This document shows, in pieces, positions 5,075 to 11,343 of a stretch of 11,343 nucleotides of DNA. The stretch is from Allomuricauda sp. (GTDB lineage Bacteria > Bacteroidota > Bacteroidia > Flavobacteriales > Flavobacteriaceae), in contig JANQOD010000058.1 of the NCBI GenBank assembly GCA_028289745.1, positions 1 through 11,343 of the forward strand, written 5' to 3'. Within the stretch, counting starts at the first letter, position 1. Each line of letters opens with the position of its first letter. The position numbers and the translations under genes are program-made. The notes below the pieces were generated by a model. It saw only the letters and a list, made by a program, of their open reading frames with translations. It was not told the origin of the DNA and made no database searches.

Positions 5075-7509
5075 CAGTCTTTCTTTTTTCGGCTTTTGGG
5101 CCAGAAGAGATAGACCAGTCCGCCCAGCAGCATTACCCCGAGCGCAATATTGCTTCCTAAGGCTATTTGGCTGCCCGTCTCCACCACCTCAGGTTCAAAC
5201 TTGAACTCGATCTCATGCTCTCCTGCCGGTACTTTCAGTCCGCGTAAGGCATAATTGACGCGATAGTGCTCGACAGAATTTCCGTCCAAATAGGCATTCC
5301 ATCCATGGGGGTAATGCATTTCTGAGAATACGACAAAACCGTCATTGGCATTATTGGTACGGTATTTCAAGTAGTTGGGCCGATAATCGTTCAATTGAAT
5401 ATGCGCCAATGAATCGACTTGATAGTTCGTTTTGACAAGCCGTGGATATTTTTGGGCATTCACCACGGCAGTGGTCTTGGTGTCAATAGCACCCAGAGCT
5501 TGTATCGCCCCATCTGCAGACTTTGCAACTTTGATATTTTTGACAAACCAAGCATTGCCATTGGCCTGATCGTTCACCGCAGGGAAACTTCTACCCGCTT
5601 CATCTTGCTGAATGACGTATTTCACGTTCAACATGTTCAAGACCTCTAGGTTGTTTTGATAAAGATGGAACTCGAACAGGTCTTGCATCGCTCGGGGTTT
5701 GGCGGCATGGTAACCCCCCAATGATCGATGAAAATAGGAAGTGCGGGCACCGTTCGGCCCTTCACTCGGATCAAACACCCTGAAAACACCAGGATCTTGC
5801 ATAATGGCTTGATCCAATTCTGAAGGTTGAAAAGGTGATTTCACCACCCGTTGGCGTACAAAATCATCTTCGTTGACATAGCGAAGGTTGACCCCGACCA
5901 AATCAATGAGCAGTAATGCTCCCAATGCTATTGCCAAAACATTTTTGTTGATTTTTTTCTTTACAAAAAACCAAAGGGCGAGTGCCGTCAGCAACACAAA
6001 GATCAAGCTGCGAATTGTATCATTGATATAGACCGCCTCACGGTCACCTTTGATAGCTGAAACCAGGGCATCACCATAGTTTCGGCGATAAATTTCATCG
6101 CGAAAACTGTCAAAATCAAAAAAGCCTTTCATTACAAATACTCCAATGACTATTGCAACGGCCGTGACAACACTGTACTTAATGGCTTTTAACTTAGTCT
6201 TAGCATCCACTTTTTTAGAGCTGATTCTTTTTATTGCCAAAACTCCAAGCACCGGAGCGCACAATTCCAACACTACCTGTATCGAAGAAACGGCCCTAAA
6301 CTTATTGTACAGTGGAAAATGGTCAATCATAAACCTTGATAATCCGGGAAAGTATTTCCCCCACGAGAGCACCAAAGAAAAAATGAACCCAGCAAGCAAC
6401 CACCATCTGTGTTTGCCCTTTACCAAGAACAATCCCAGTATAAAAAGAAAAATTACCACAGCTCCCACATAAGCTGGCCCTGCCTCGATAATCTTTTCCC
6501 CCCAATATAGGGGCAGTTCATCGGCAAATGCCAAAGCTTGCCTTCTTGGCACCCCTTGATTCACCCAAAAATCATACGTCTTGGATTTTTCGCCTAGAGC
6601 CTCTATGGTAGCGCCCCCAAAAAAGCGAGGGATGAAAATATTCATCGATTCGGCAATGCCAGTGCTATATTGTGTGATGTATTCATAATCCAATCCGTCC
6701 CTTACCTCCTTTGGGCTTCCATCAGGGTTAATGGTGAGCGCTGACTTTCCACGGGTACTCCAATCGGTATATTCTTTGGTGGCCATGAGTCCGGTGGCAT
6801 TGGTGGCAATGCCTAAAATAACGGCACCGATCAAAACCCCCACTGCAATGAAAAAGTGTTTCAGTTCCTTTTCCCATATAGCATAAATAAGATAGACCAG
6901 TCCCATGACCAAAATCAGCAACATGAAATAATAGGTCATCTGATAGTGGTTCGCGCTTACCTCCAAGGCCATTGCCACCGCGGTGAGCAAGAAGCCCAGA
7001 ACATATTGTCTTCGAAAGGTCAAAATGATGCCGCCCAACAAAAAGGGAATATACCCTAGGGCATGCGCCTTGGCATTGTGGCCTACCCCTAAAATGATAA
7101 TGAGATAGGTCGAAAAGCCAAAGGCCAATGCCCCCAAAATGGCCCAACGCCATTTCACTTTCATACAGAGCATGAGCACATAAAAGCCCAATAGGTACAA
7201 AAAGAGGTAATCGGCAGGCCGGGGCAGAAAACGTATGAGCCGATCCAGTTTTTTGACATAATCATGCGGATAGTTCGCCCCCAATTGATATGTGGGCATG
7301 CCCCCAAAGGCACTGTTCGTCCAATACGACTCAATACCTGTGTTTTCTTTGAAATCGTCGCGTTCTTTGGCCATGCCCTTGTACTGGGCGATATCAGACT
7401 GATAGATGGCCTTGCCCTGTAGTACGGGGTAAAAATAAACAACCGAGGCCAGTAAGAACAGCGCAATAACGATAAGATGGGTAAAGATTGCCTTTGCGGA
7501 AAGCTTCAT
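5074..7509 (-). CDS. YfhO-family polytopic membrane protein (GT-C-like)
   Basis: From the ATG at 7509 this is an 811-residue membrane protein; a TTG two codons upstream is less likely. After the first hydrophobic helix (residues about 8-27), a loop carries Y-Q-S-D-I-A-Q-Y (36-43), with D39 in the position where GT-C glycosyltransferases place a catalytic or metal-binding acid. About a dozen further helices run to roughly residue 540, with a long extracytoplasmic loop, then a soluble beta-rich domain that includes NMLNVKYVIQQDEAG and GNAWFVKN. A last helix (about 780-803) and the basic tail KSRKKKD end the chain. The layout and these motifs match the YfhO family; Bacillus YfhO takes part in sugar decoration of lipoteichoic acid, so a Bacteroidota homologue may glycosylate a lipid-linked or surface substrate outside the membrane (inference). 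It is the second gene of the operon, starting 24 bp after DUF4834 and coupled by TGATG to the GT4-like gene. Confidence 0.88.
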   Translation of the reverse strand: MKLSAKAIFTHLIVIALFLLASVVYFYPVLQGKAIYQSDIAQYKGMAKERDDFKENTGIESYWTNSAFGGMPTYQLGANYPHDYVKKLDRLIRFLPRPADYLFLYLLGFYVLMLCMKVKWRWAILGALAFGFSTYLIIILGVGHNAKAHALGYIPFLLGGIILTFRRQYVLGFLLTAVAMALEVSANHYQMTYYFMLLILVMGLVYLIYAIWEKELKHFFIAVGVLIGAVILGIATNATGLMATKEYTDWSTRGKSALTINPDGSPKEVRDGLDYEYITQYSTGIAESMNIFIPRFFGGATIEALGEKSKTYDFWVNQGVPRRQALAFADELPLYWGEKIIEAGPAYVGAVVIFLFILGLFLVKGKHRWWLLAGFIFSLVLSWGKYFPGLSRFMIDHFPLYNKFRAVSSIQVVLELCAPVLGVLAIKRISSKKVDAKTKLKAIKYSVVTAVAIVIGVFVMKGFFDFDSFRDEIYRRNYGDALVSAIKGDREAVYINDTIRSLIFVLLTALALWFFVKKKINKNVLAIALGALLLIDLVGVNLRYVNEDDFVRQRVVKSPFQPSELDQAIMQDPGVFRVFDPSEGPNGARTSYFHRSLGGYHAAKPRAMQDLFEFHLYQNNLEVLNMLNVKYVIQQDEAGRSFPAVNDQANGNAWFVKNIKVAKSADGAIQALGAIDTKTTAVVNAQKYPRLVKTNYQVDSLAHIQLNDYRPNYLKYRTNNANDGFVVFSEMHYPHGWNAYLDGNSVEHYRVNYALRGLKVPAGEHEIEFKFEPEVVETGSQIALGSNIALGVMLLGGLVYLFWPKSRKKKD

Positions 7510-7517
7510 GAACAAAC

Positions 7518-7532
7518 ATTGAGTGCCTCAAT
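7518..7532 (-). other. Intercistronic hairpin before the YfhO-like gene
   Basis: ATTGAG-TGC-CTCAAT is a perfect 6-bp inverted repeat with a 3-nt loop. It fills most of the gap between the DUF4834 stop and the YfhO-like ATG, ending 8 nt before that ATG in the transcript. It could alter message stability or initiation of the second gene. No T-run follows, so it is not a terminator. Confidence 0.4.
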
Positions 7533-7533
7533 A

Positions 7534-7794
7534 TTAGTCAATTTCTTCAAAATCTATGTATTCCCCGACCTTTTTTGATGGGTTCGCTTTACGGGGCGGC
7601 CTTTTCGAGATAGTGGTCTCTCCCTCTTTTTTCGAGGATTCGGAATAATCATGAAAATTACCGAACTGCTGCCCGAAACGTTCTTCGGCCTTTTTAACCG
7701 CGTAACCGAACACCCTTGGGGCAAAAAGGCGCCACAGCAATTTGAGTCCGTAGTATACTAATATGAGTATTAATATCGTTTTCAGTAAAACCAT
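7534..7794 (-). CDS. DUF4834-type small membrane protein
   Basis: This 86-residue protein has one N-terminal hydrophobic helix (residues 1-20, MVLLKTILILILVYYGLKLL). A basic stretch follows (RLFAPRVFGYAVKKAEERFG), then a hydrophilic linker and the acidic end V-G-E-Y-I-D-F-E-E-I-D. Length, helix position and the terminal EYIDFEEID motif match the Bacteroidota-restricted DUF4834 family, whose function is not known. I chose the ATG at 7794; a TTG three codons earlier is possible but unneeded. It is the promoter-proximal gene of the minus-strand operon. It starts 84 bp from a divergent outer-membrane protein gene and carries a good -7 element upstream. Being first in an operon with glycan genes suggests a link to envelope assembly, which is inference only. 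Confidence 0.82.
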   Translation of the reverse strand: MVLLKTILILILVYYGLKLLWRLFAPRVFGYAVKKAEERFGQQFGNFHDYSESSKKEGETTISKRPPRKANPSKKVGEYIDFEEID

Positions 7795-7812
7795 ACTTGT
7801 CAACTATAGGTT

Positions 7813-7847
7813 CAAAATTACACTGTTGGTCAGTTTTTCGGCCGCAA
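7813..7847 (-). promoter_or_regulatory. Candidate Bacteroidota housekeeping promoter for the glycan operon
   Basis: Read on the minus strand, 7820-7813 is TAATTTTG, an exact fit to the Bacteroidota -7 consensus TAnnTTTG. A TTG -33 element lies at 7847-7845, separated by 24 bp, slightly longer than the usual spacing. Transcription would start near 7808, giving a leader of about 14 nt to the DUF4834 ATG. Confidence 0.45.
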
Positions 7848-7878
7848 AGTTTCATAAAAAAGTATTAAAACAGCTTAC

Positions 7879-8853
7879 ATGAACCTTTCATCTTTCAAAA
7901 ACGTCTTTTTTTTCTCTTTTTTACTTCCGCTTTTGGGTATTGCCCAGTACACCGATGTCATCAATTCGAATCGACCCGGACTCGCGGTCAGTGCATATGC
8001 CGTGGGAAAAAATGTGGTTCAGGCTGAATTTGGCATGTTGTACGAGCAACAAGACCATACCGACTTGAATACAGATTCGAATATTTTGGGCGCCGACCTT
8101 GCACTACGTTACGGACTGTTGGTCGAGCAATTGGAAATCAAATACGAGGGCACTTTCATCAACCAGAACATTAGCTTCAACAATTTTGGCTTTGACGAAA
8201 CCCGGACCGATTTTTCACGAAATCGACTCGGCATCAAATATTTGATCTACGACCGGTATAAAGACCCTGAACGAAACAAGCCCAATCTTTATAGCTGGCG
8301 GGCGAACAACTTATTTCAATTAAAAAATTTGATTCCTTCGGTTTCCGTTTATGGGGGTGCCACTTTTAATTTGGGTGACAACCCCTTCTATCCAGAAATT
8401 CCAACGATCACCTATCGTGGAATGGTGGCGACACAGAGTCGATTGACCCCAAGAATGGTTTTGATCACAAACGTTGCTTATGACCGTATTTCTTCAGACG
8501 ATCCCGAACTGAGTTACCTCATTTCCATTTCGCATGCTTTTCGAAACCCGAAATGGAGCGCTTTTGTAGAGCACCAGGGTATCGACAGCGATCGTTACGC
8601 TGATCTGCTTTTGCGCACAGGGGTGGCCCACTTGTTCAATGAAAATTTTCAGGCCGATATCAACTTAGGGGCCAGTTTTAAAAATACACCTTCACGGATT
8701 TTTATTTCCACTGGCTTCTCATACCGTTGGGATTTTCACAGAGACGAGCTGAAACCCGTAGATCAACAAAATGTCGGCGAAAAAATTAGCCGTAAGGCCA
8801 TGAAAAAACGAAAAAAGGGCAAAAGAAAGAAAAAGGACAAGATCGATTTCTAA
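7879..8853 (+). CDS. Outer-membrane beta-barrel 'transporter' (phenol MetA-pathway-like) with lysine-rich tail
   Basis: This encodes a 324-residue exported protein. Residues 1-22 form a signal peptide (hydrophobic FFFSFLLPLLG, then GIAQ, cleavage likely after A22 or Q23). The mature start YTDVINSNRPGLAVSAYAVG followed by QAEFGMLYEQQ is the typical opening of proteins labelled 'transporter' or 'putative MetA-pathway of phenol degradation' (PF13557-type) in Bacteroidota. Alternating hydrophobic/polar strands continue to about residue 287 (RIFISTGFSYRWDF), consistent with a beta-barrel of about 12 strands ending in an aromatic-terminated strand. Residues 302-321 add a highly basic tail (KAMKKRKKGKRKKKDK) beyond the last strand, which is unusual for such a barrel. 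The phenol-related family name comes from one pathway and does not show the substrate. The gene is divergent from the DUF4834 operon; no convincing promoter was found for it. Confidence 0.78.
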   Translation: MNLSSFKNVFFFSFLLPLLGIAQYTDVINSNRPGLAVSAYAVGKNVVQAEFGMLYEQQDHTDLNTDSNILGADLALRYGLLVEQLEIKYEGTFINQNISFNNFGFDETRTDFSRNRLGIKYLIYDRYKDPERNKPNLYSWRANNLFQLKNLIPSVSVYGGATFNLGDNPFYPEIPTITYRGMVATQSRLTPRMVLITNVAYDRISSDDPELSYLISISHAFRNPKWSAFVEHQGIDSDRYADLLLRTGVAHLFNENFQADINLGASFKNTPSRIFISTGFSYRWDFHRDELKPVDQQNVGEKISRKAMKKRKKGKRKKKDKIDF

Positions 8854-8873
8854 GTTTTGACACCTCTGCTTTT

Positions 8874-8921
8874 ATGCTGCAGCGAATATTCATAATATTG
8901 TGCATAGCAAAGCAGCAGCAT
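8874..8921 (+). promoter_or_regulatory. Leader hairpin that includes the GNAT gene start codon
   Basis: ATGCTGCAGC (8874-8883) pairs with GCAGCAGCAT (8912-8921) at 9 of 10 positions. The right arm contains the first two bases of the ATG at 8920. Inside the 28-nt loop, AATATT (8885-8890) and AATATT (8894-8899) form a second small hairpin. TAATATTG (8893-8900) is one mismatch from the TAnnTTTG -7 element but lacks a correctly spaced TTG. The fold could mask the start codon in read-through transcripts from the upstream gene. Confidence 0.4.
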
Positions 8922-10038
8922 GATCACTATAAAAGAAGCCACTACCAAACCTGAACTCAAGCAATTTATAAAATTTCCCTTTTCACTTTACAGGGGCAAT
9001 CAATATTGGGTGCCACCCATTATCAATGACGAGCTGGCCTCATTTGATAAGGATAGAAATCCGGCGTTTAAAAGTGCTGATGCTTGGTTTTTCTTGGCCT
9101 ATAAGGATGAAAAAATCGTAGGGCGCGTTGCCGCTATCATCAATTGGCTTGAAGTCAAGGAACAAGGACTTAAAAAAATGCGCTTCGGTTGGTTTGACTT
9201 TGTAGATGACAAGGAAGTCTCAGAGGCATTATTGAACAAGGTCACTGAGATCGGAAAGACGAATGGACTCACCTATATGGAAGGCCCTGTCGGTTTTTCA
9301 AATCTCGACAAAGTGGGCGTGTTGATTGACGGTTTTGACCATCTGGGCACTATGATCACTTGGTACAACCACCCTTACTATCAATCACATTATGAGCAGT
9401 TTGGCATGGTAAAAGAGAAAGGGTATCTTGAGAACAAATTTCTTTTTTCTGCCGCCGATCCAAAACTTTTTACCAAGGCCAATGAGCTGGTCAAACTGCG
9501 ATATGGCCTGCGGCCCTTGAACTTCAAAAAAAGTGAAGAAATCATGCCTTGGGTCGATAAGATGTTCGATCTCTTCAATGCCTCTTATGCAAAACTCTCA
9601 TCTTTCGTAAAAATTACGGAAGTACAGAAAGCCTATTTCAAAAAGAAGTATATAAGTTTCATCAATCCCGAATACATCAAGTTTGTGGTGGATAAGAACG
9701 ATGAATTGGTGGCCTTTGCCATCGTGATGCCCTCTTTTTCGAAGGCTTTGCAAAAAGCGAACGGAAAACTCTTCCCTTTTGGGGTCTTTCACCTGTTAAG
9801 GGCCAAGAAACATAGCAAGGACGTTATCTTTTATTTGATAGGAATACACCCTGATTACCAGAGCAAAGGGGTCACCGCTGTTATCTTCAACGAATACTAC
9901 CATACTTTTAAGGAAAAAGAGATCGTCAACTGTATTCGCACCCCGGAATTGGAGGATAATGTGGCCATTCGCCAACTCTGGAAGCACTTCAACCCAGTGA
10001 CCCACAAAAAACGCTTGACGTACCGAAAAGAACTATGA
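8920..10038 (+). CDS. Duplicated GNAT-fold N-acetyltransferase-like protein
   Basis: This encodes a 372-residue cytoplasmic protein with no signal peptide. The N-terminal half (about 1-180) looks like a degenerate GNAT domain: FFLAYKDEKIVGRVAAIINW (57-76) is the central beta-strand block with a conserved GR. The C-terminal half holds a more typical acetyl-CoA motif A: YLIGIHPDYQSKGVTAVIF (305-323), with Q314-x-x-G317 in the pyrophosphate-binding loop, and ends in CIRTPELEDNVAIRQLWKHF. The N-terminal ITIKEATTKPELKQFIKFPF and the segment EGPVGFSNLDKVGVLIDGFD (121-140) are strongly reminiscent of a widespread but uncharacterised Bacteroidota family of about 370-380 residues. The substrate is unknown. 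The gene begins 66 bp after the barrel protein and is followed 49 bp later by a fructosamine-kinase-like gene on the same strand, so the three may be co-transcribed. The start ATG lies in a possible hairpin. Confidence 0.8.
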   Translation: MITIKEATTKPELKQFIKFPFSLYRGNQYWVPPIINDELASFDKDRNPAFKSADAWFFLAYKDEKIVGRVAAIINWLEVKEQGLKKMRFGWFDFVDDKEVSEALLNKVTEIGKTNGLTYMEGPVGFSNLDKVGVLIDGFDHLGTMITWYNHPYYQSHYEQFGMVKEKGYLENKFLFSAADPKLFTKANELVKLRYGLRPLNFKKSEEIMPWVDKMFDLFNASYAKLSSFVKITEVQKAYFKKKYISFINPEYIKFVVDKNDELVAFAIVMPSFSKALQKANGKLFPFGVFHLLRAKKHSKDVIFYLIGIHPDYQSKGVTAVIFNEYYHTFKEKEIVNCIRTPELEDNVAIRQLWKHFNPVTHKKRLTYRKEL

Positions 10039-10087
10039 TGTCTATACGACGAATCTTCCCTTAACCAATAAAATTGGGTATTTCACC

Positions 10088-10954
10088 TTGAAACCACTGC
10101 TTGAACAACACCTTGAATCCCTTTTAAACGAGCCCGTTAAAAAAACACGCCCGGTTTCAGGGGGCGATATTTCGAGTGCCCATCAAGTTGAAACGGCCCA
10201 TGGCCTGTATTTCGTGAAAAGTTCAAACGACCCGAATGCATATCGCATGTACGACGCAGAGGCCAAAGGGCTGCAACAGTTGGCGGCCACAAATACCATT
10301 GCTGTACCTCAAACCCATACAGCAAAACAATTTGAAGGGATTTCTTATTTGGTGATGGAATTTGTCGAAAGCCAACGACCATCAGAAAAAGACTTTGAAC
10401 GGCTAGGACATCAACTGGCCAAACTGCACCAAGCGGCCACAAATGGCCTTTTTGGCAACAATCATGATAATTTCATCGGTAGCCTGCCACAAAGCAACCA
10501 ACAACATGCCGATTGGGCCACATTTTATGTACAAGAACGACTATTGCCCCAAATAAAAATGGCGATACGGCAAAACTTGCTGTCAGAGCAACAGATGCGT
10601 GCGACCAAAAAAATGTTCGATGTGTGCCAAAGTCTTTTTGGTGAAGTGGCCCTTTCCCTGCTTCACGGTGACCTGTGGGGTGGCAACTACCTTATTGCAT
10701 CAAATGGCACGCCCTATCTCATCGACCCTGCTGCCTATTCTGGGCATTCAGAGGTCGATTTGGCGATGAGTCGATTGTTTGGTGGGTTTGGCACTTCTTT
10801 TTACGGGGCCTATTACGAAGTCATTACCCCACATCAAAACCAACCGCAATTGAACGATCTTTATCAACTGTACTATCTGTTGGTACATTTGAACCTCTTC
10901 GGCAGTTCTTATCTAGGAGGTGTGCTAAGAATCTTGAAAAGATACTTCGGTTAA
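10088..10954 (+). CDS. Fructosamine/ketosamine 3-kinase family protein (TTG start)
   Basis: This 288-residue kinase-like protein belongs to the family that phosphorylates fructosamines or ribulosamines on glycated amines so that they break down (deglycation repair). Seen motifs are the glycine-rich SGGDISSAH (24-32), K44 in YFVKSS, helix-C-type E58 in AEAKG, the hinge LVMEF (88-92), the family motif NFIGSLPQSN (128-137), the catalytic loop LLHGDLWGGNYL (191-202) with D195 and N200, and the metal-binding D213 in LIDPAAYSGHSEVDLAM. All key residues are present, so an active enzyme is expected. The start is TTG: the first in-frame ATG (codon 53) would remove the glycine loop and K44, and the TTG gives the usual length and N-terminus of the family. 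There is no clear ribosome-binding site. The gene sits 49 bp after the GNAT gene. It could alternatively act on a metabolite rather than on proteins. Confidence 0.88.
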   Translation: MKPLLEQHLESLLNEPVKKTRPVSGGDISSAHQVETAHGLYFVKSSNDPNAYRMYDAEAKGLQQLAATNTIAVPQTHTAKQFEGISYLVMEFVESQRPSEKDFERLGHQLAKLHQAATNGLFGNNHDNFIGSLPQSNQQHADWATFYVQERLLPQIKMAIRQNLLSEQQMRATKKMFDVCQSLFGEVALSLLHGDLWGGNYLIASNGTPYLIDPAAYSGHSEVDLAMSRLFGGFGTSFYGAYYEVITPHQNQPQLNDLYQLYYLLVHLNLFGSSYLGGVLRILKRYFG

Positions 10955-10989
10955 CTTTCAACCACCTTGGGCATCAAAAAAGTAGGCTA

Positions 10990-11343
10990 CTATTCACCCA
11001 TTGCGGCAGCCACCGCAGCCGACAAGCGTTTGTAGGTACCGTTGTGCAAACGTTCCCGAATGGCTGAAAAGGCATCCAAGGTTTCATTGATGTCATCCAT
11101 CGTGTGGGTTGCAGTAGGTATCAAACGTAGTAGGATCATTCCTTTAGGTATAACAGGATAAACCACTATAGAACAGAATATTCCATAATTTTCTCGAAGA
11201 TCTTTCACCAAGGCCATCGCCTCGGGAATACTACCACTTAAATAAACTGGGGTCACGCAGCTAGAGGTAGTGCCGATATCGAATCCACGTTCTTTAAGTC
11301 CGTTCTGGAGCGCATTTACATTGTCCCACAGTTTTGCTTTGAG
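10990..11343 (-). CDS. Alpha-oxoamine synthase (serine palmitoyltransferase / KBL-like), C-terminal fragment
   Basis: The frame runs from the right edge to a TAG at 10990-10992 and encodes the last 117 residues. It opens with LKAKLWDNVNALQNGLKERG, then GTTSSCVTPVYLSGSIPEAM, GIFCSIVVYPVIPKG and ILLRLIPTATHTMDDINETL. The layout of TPV..., Y-P-V-I-P-K-G and LLR-x-x-P-T-A-T-H-T is that of the C-terminal domain of PLP-dependent alpha-oxoamine synthases (AONS, KBL, serine palmitoyltransferase). The Arg in LLRL is the substrate-carboxylate position of the family. The Bacteroidota version is often annotated as 8-amino-7-oxononanoate synthase or glycine C-acetyltransferase, and several are real serine palmitoyltransferases that start sphingolipid synthesis. 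The PLP lysine lies outside the window. The GTG at 11256 is an internal codon, not the start. It ends convergent with the kinase gene, with only 35 bp between the stops. Confidence 0.82.
   Translation of the reverse strand, partial: LKAKLWDNVNALQNGLKERGFDIGTTSSCVTPVYLSGSIPEAMALVKDLRENYGIFCSIVVYPVIPKGMILLRLIPTATHTMDDINETLDAFSAIRERLHNGTYKRLSAAVAAAMGE

Noticed and set aside
6728..7153. A 141-codon open frame on the minus strand inside the YfhO-like gene
   Set aside because: It is a different frame of the same strand under a clear 811-residue membrane protein; the product is rich in His, Gly and Cys without a known pattern.
7795..7803. Upstream TTG as start of the DUF4834 gene (also TTG at 7513-7515 for the YfhO-like gene)
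   Set aside because: Each adds only two or three codons before a good ATG followed by a hydrophobic helix, and neither improves the match to its family.
10675..11067. A 130-codon plus-strand open frame running from the kinase gene into the aminotransferase end
   Set aside because: It overlaps two recognised genes in the wrong frames, and its product matches no family I know.
11254..11256. GTG as the start of an 88-residue minus-strand protein
   Set aside because: The same frame stays open to the right edge and the upstream residues (KLWDNVNALQ, GTTSSC) continue the aminotransferase fold.

Overview
The window looks like chromosomal DNA of a marine-type member of the Flavobacteriaceae (Bacteroidota). 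This is inferred from the protein families (DUF4834, YfhO-like membrane protein, a two-domain GNAT protein, a MetA-pathway-like outer-membrane protein), from signal peptides ending in AQ or AKA, from the lack of strong Shine-Dalgarno sequences, from one TAnnTTTG-type -7 element, and from intergenic repeats of the kind scattered through flavobacterial genomes. I see no rRNA, tRNA, CRISPR array, transposase, phage or recognisable defence gene.

Layout: the 3' end of a uvrA excinuclease gene (+) enters at the left edge. A 325-bp intergenic stretch follows, with palindromes, a composite interspersed repeat and a near-perfect sigma-54 (-24/-12) promoter. That promoter precedes a single-gene unit for a secreted protein with an aromatic/glycine repeat head and a very arginine-rich tail (897-2150), closed by a clear intrinsic terminator. 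After a short repeat-bearing convergent gap comes a four-gene minus-strand operon, read from 7794 down to 2343: DUF4834 small membrane protein, YfhO-family GT-C-like membrane protein, GT4-like cytoplasmic glycosyltransferase, and a MOP/Wzx-type flippase. Overlaps of 1 and 16 nt point to translational coupling of the last three. Together they look like a module for making, exporting and possibly modifying a lipid-linked surface glycan (inference).

Divergent from the operon lies a plus-strand run: an outer-membrane beta-barrel protein with a lysine-rich tail (7879-8853), a duplicated GNAT-fold protein (8920-10038) and a fructosamine-kinase-family protein with a TTG start (10088-10954). The last two may be protein or metabolite modification/repair functions, but the sequence does not prove a shared pathway. 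At the right edge, on the minus strand, is the C-terminal part of an alpha-oxoamine-synthase (serine palmitoyltransferase / KBL-like) gene.

The least ordinary part is 572-2150: a sigma-54 promoter dedicated to one extremely basic exported protein, with a 9-bp inverted repeat whose right arm covers the -12 element. No gene neighbourhood here amounts to an obviously new multi-gene system.
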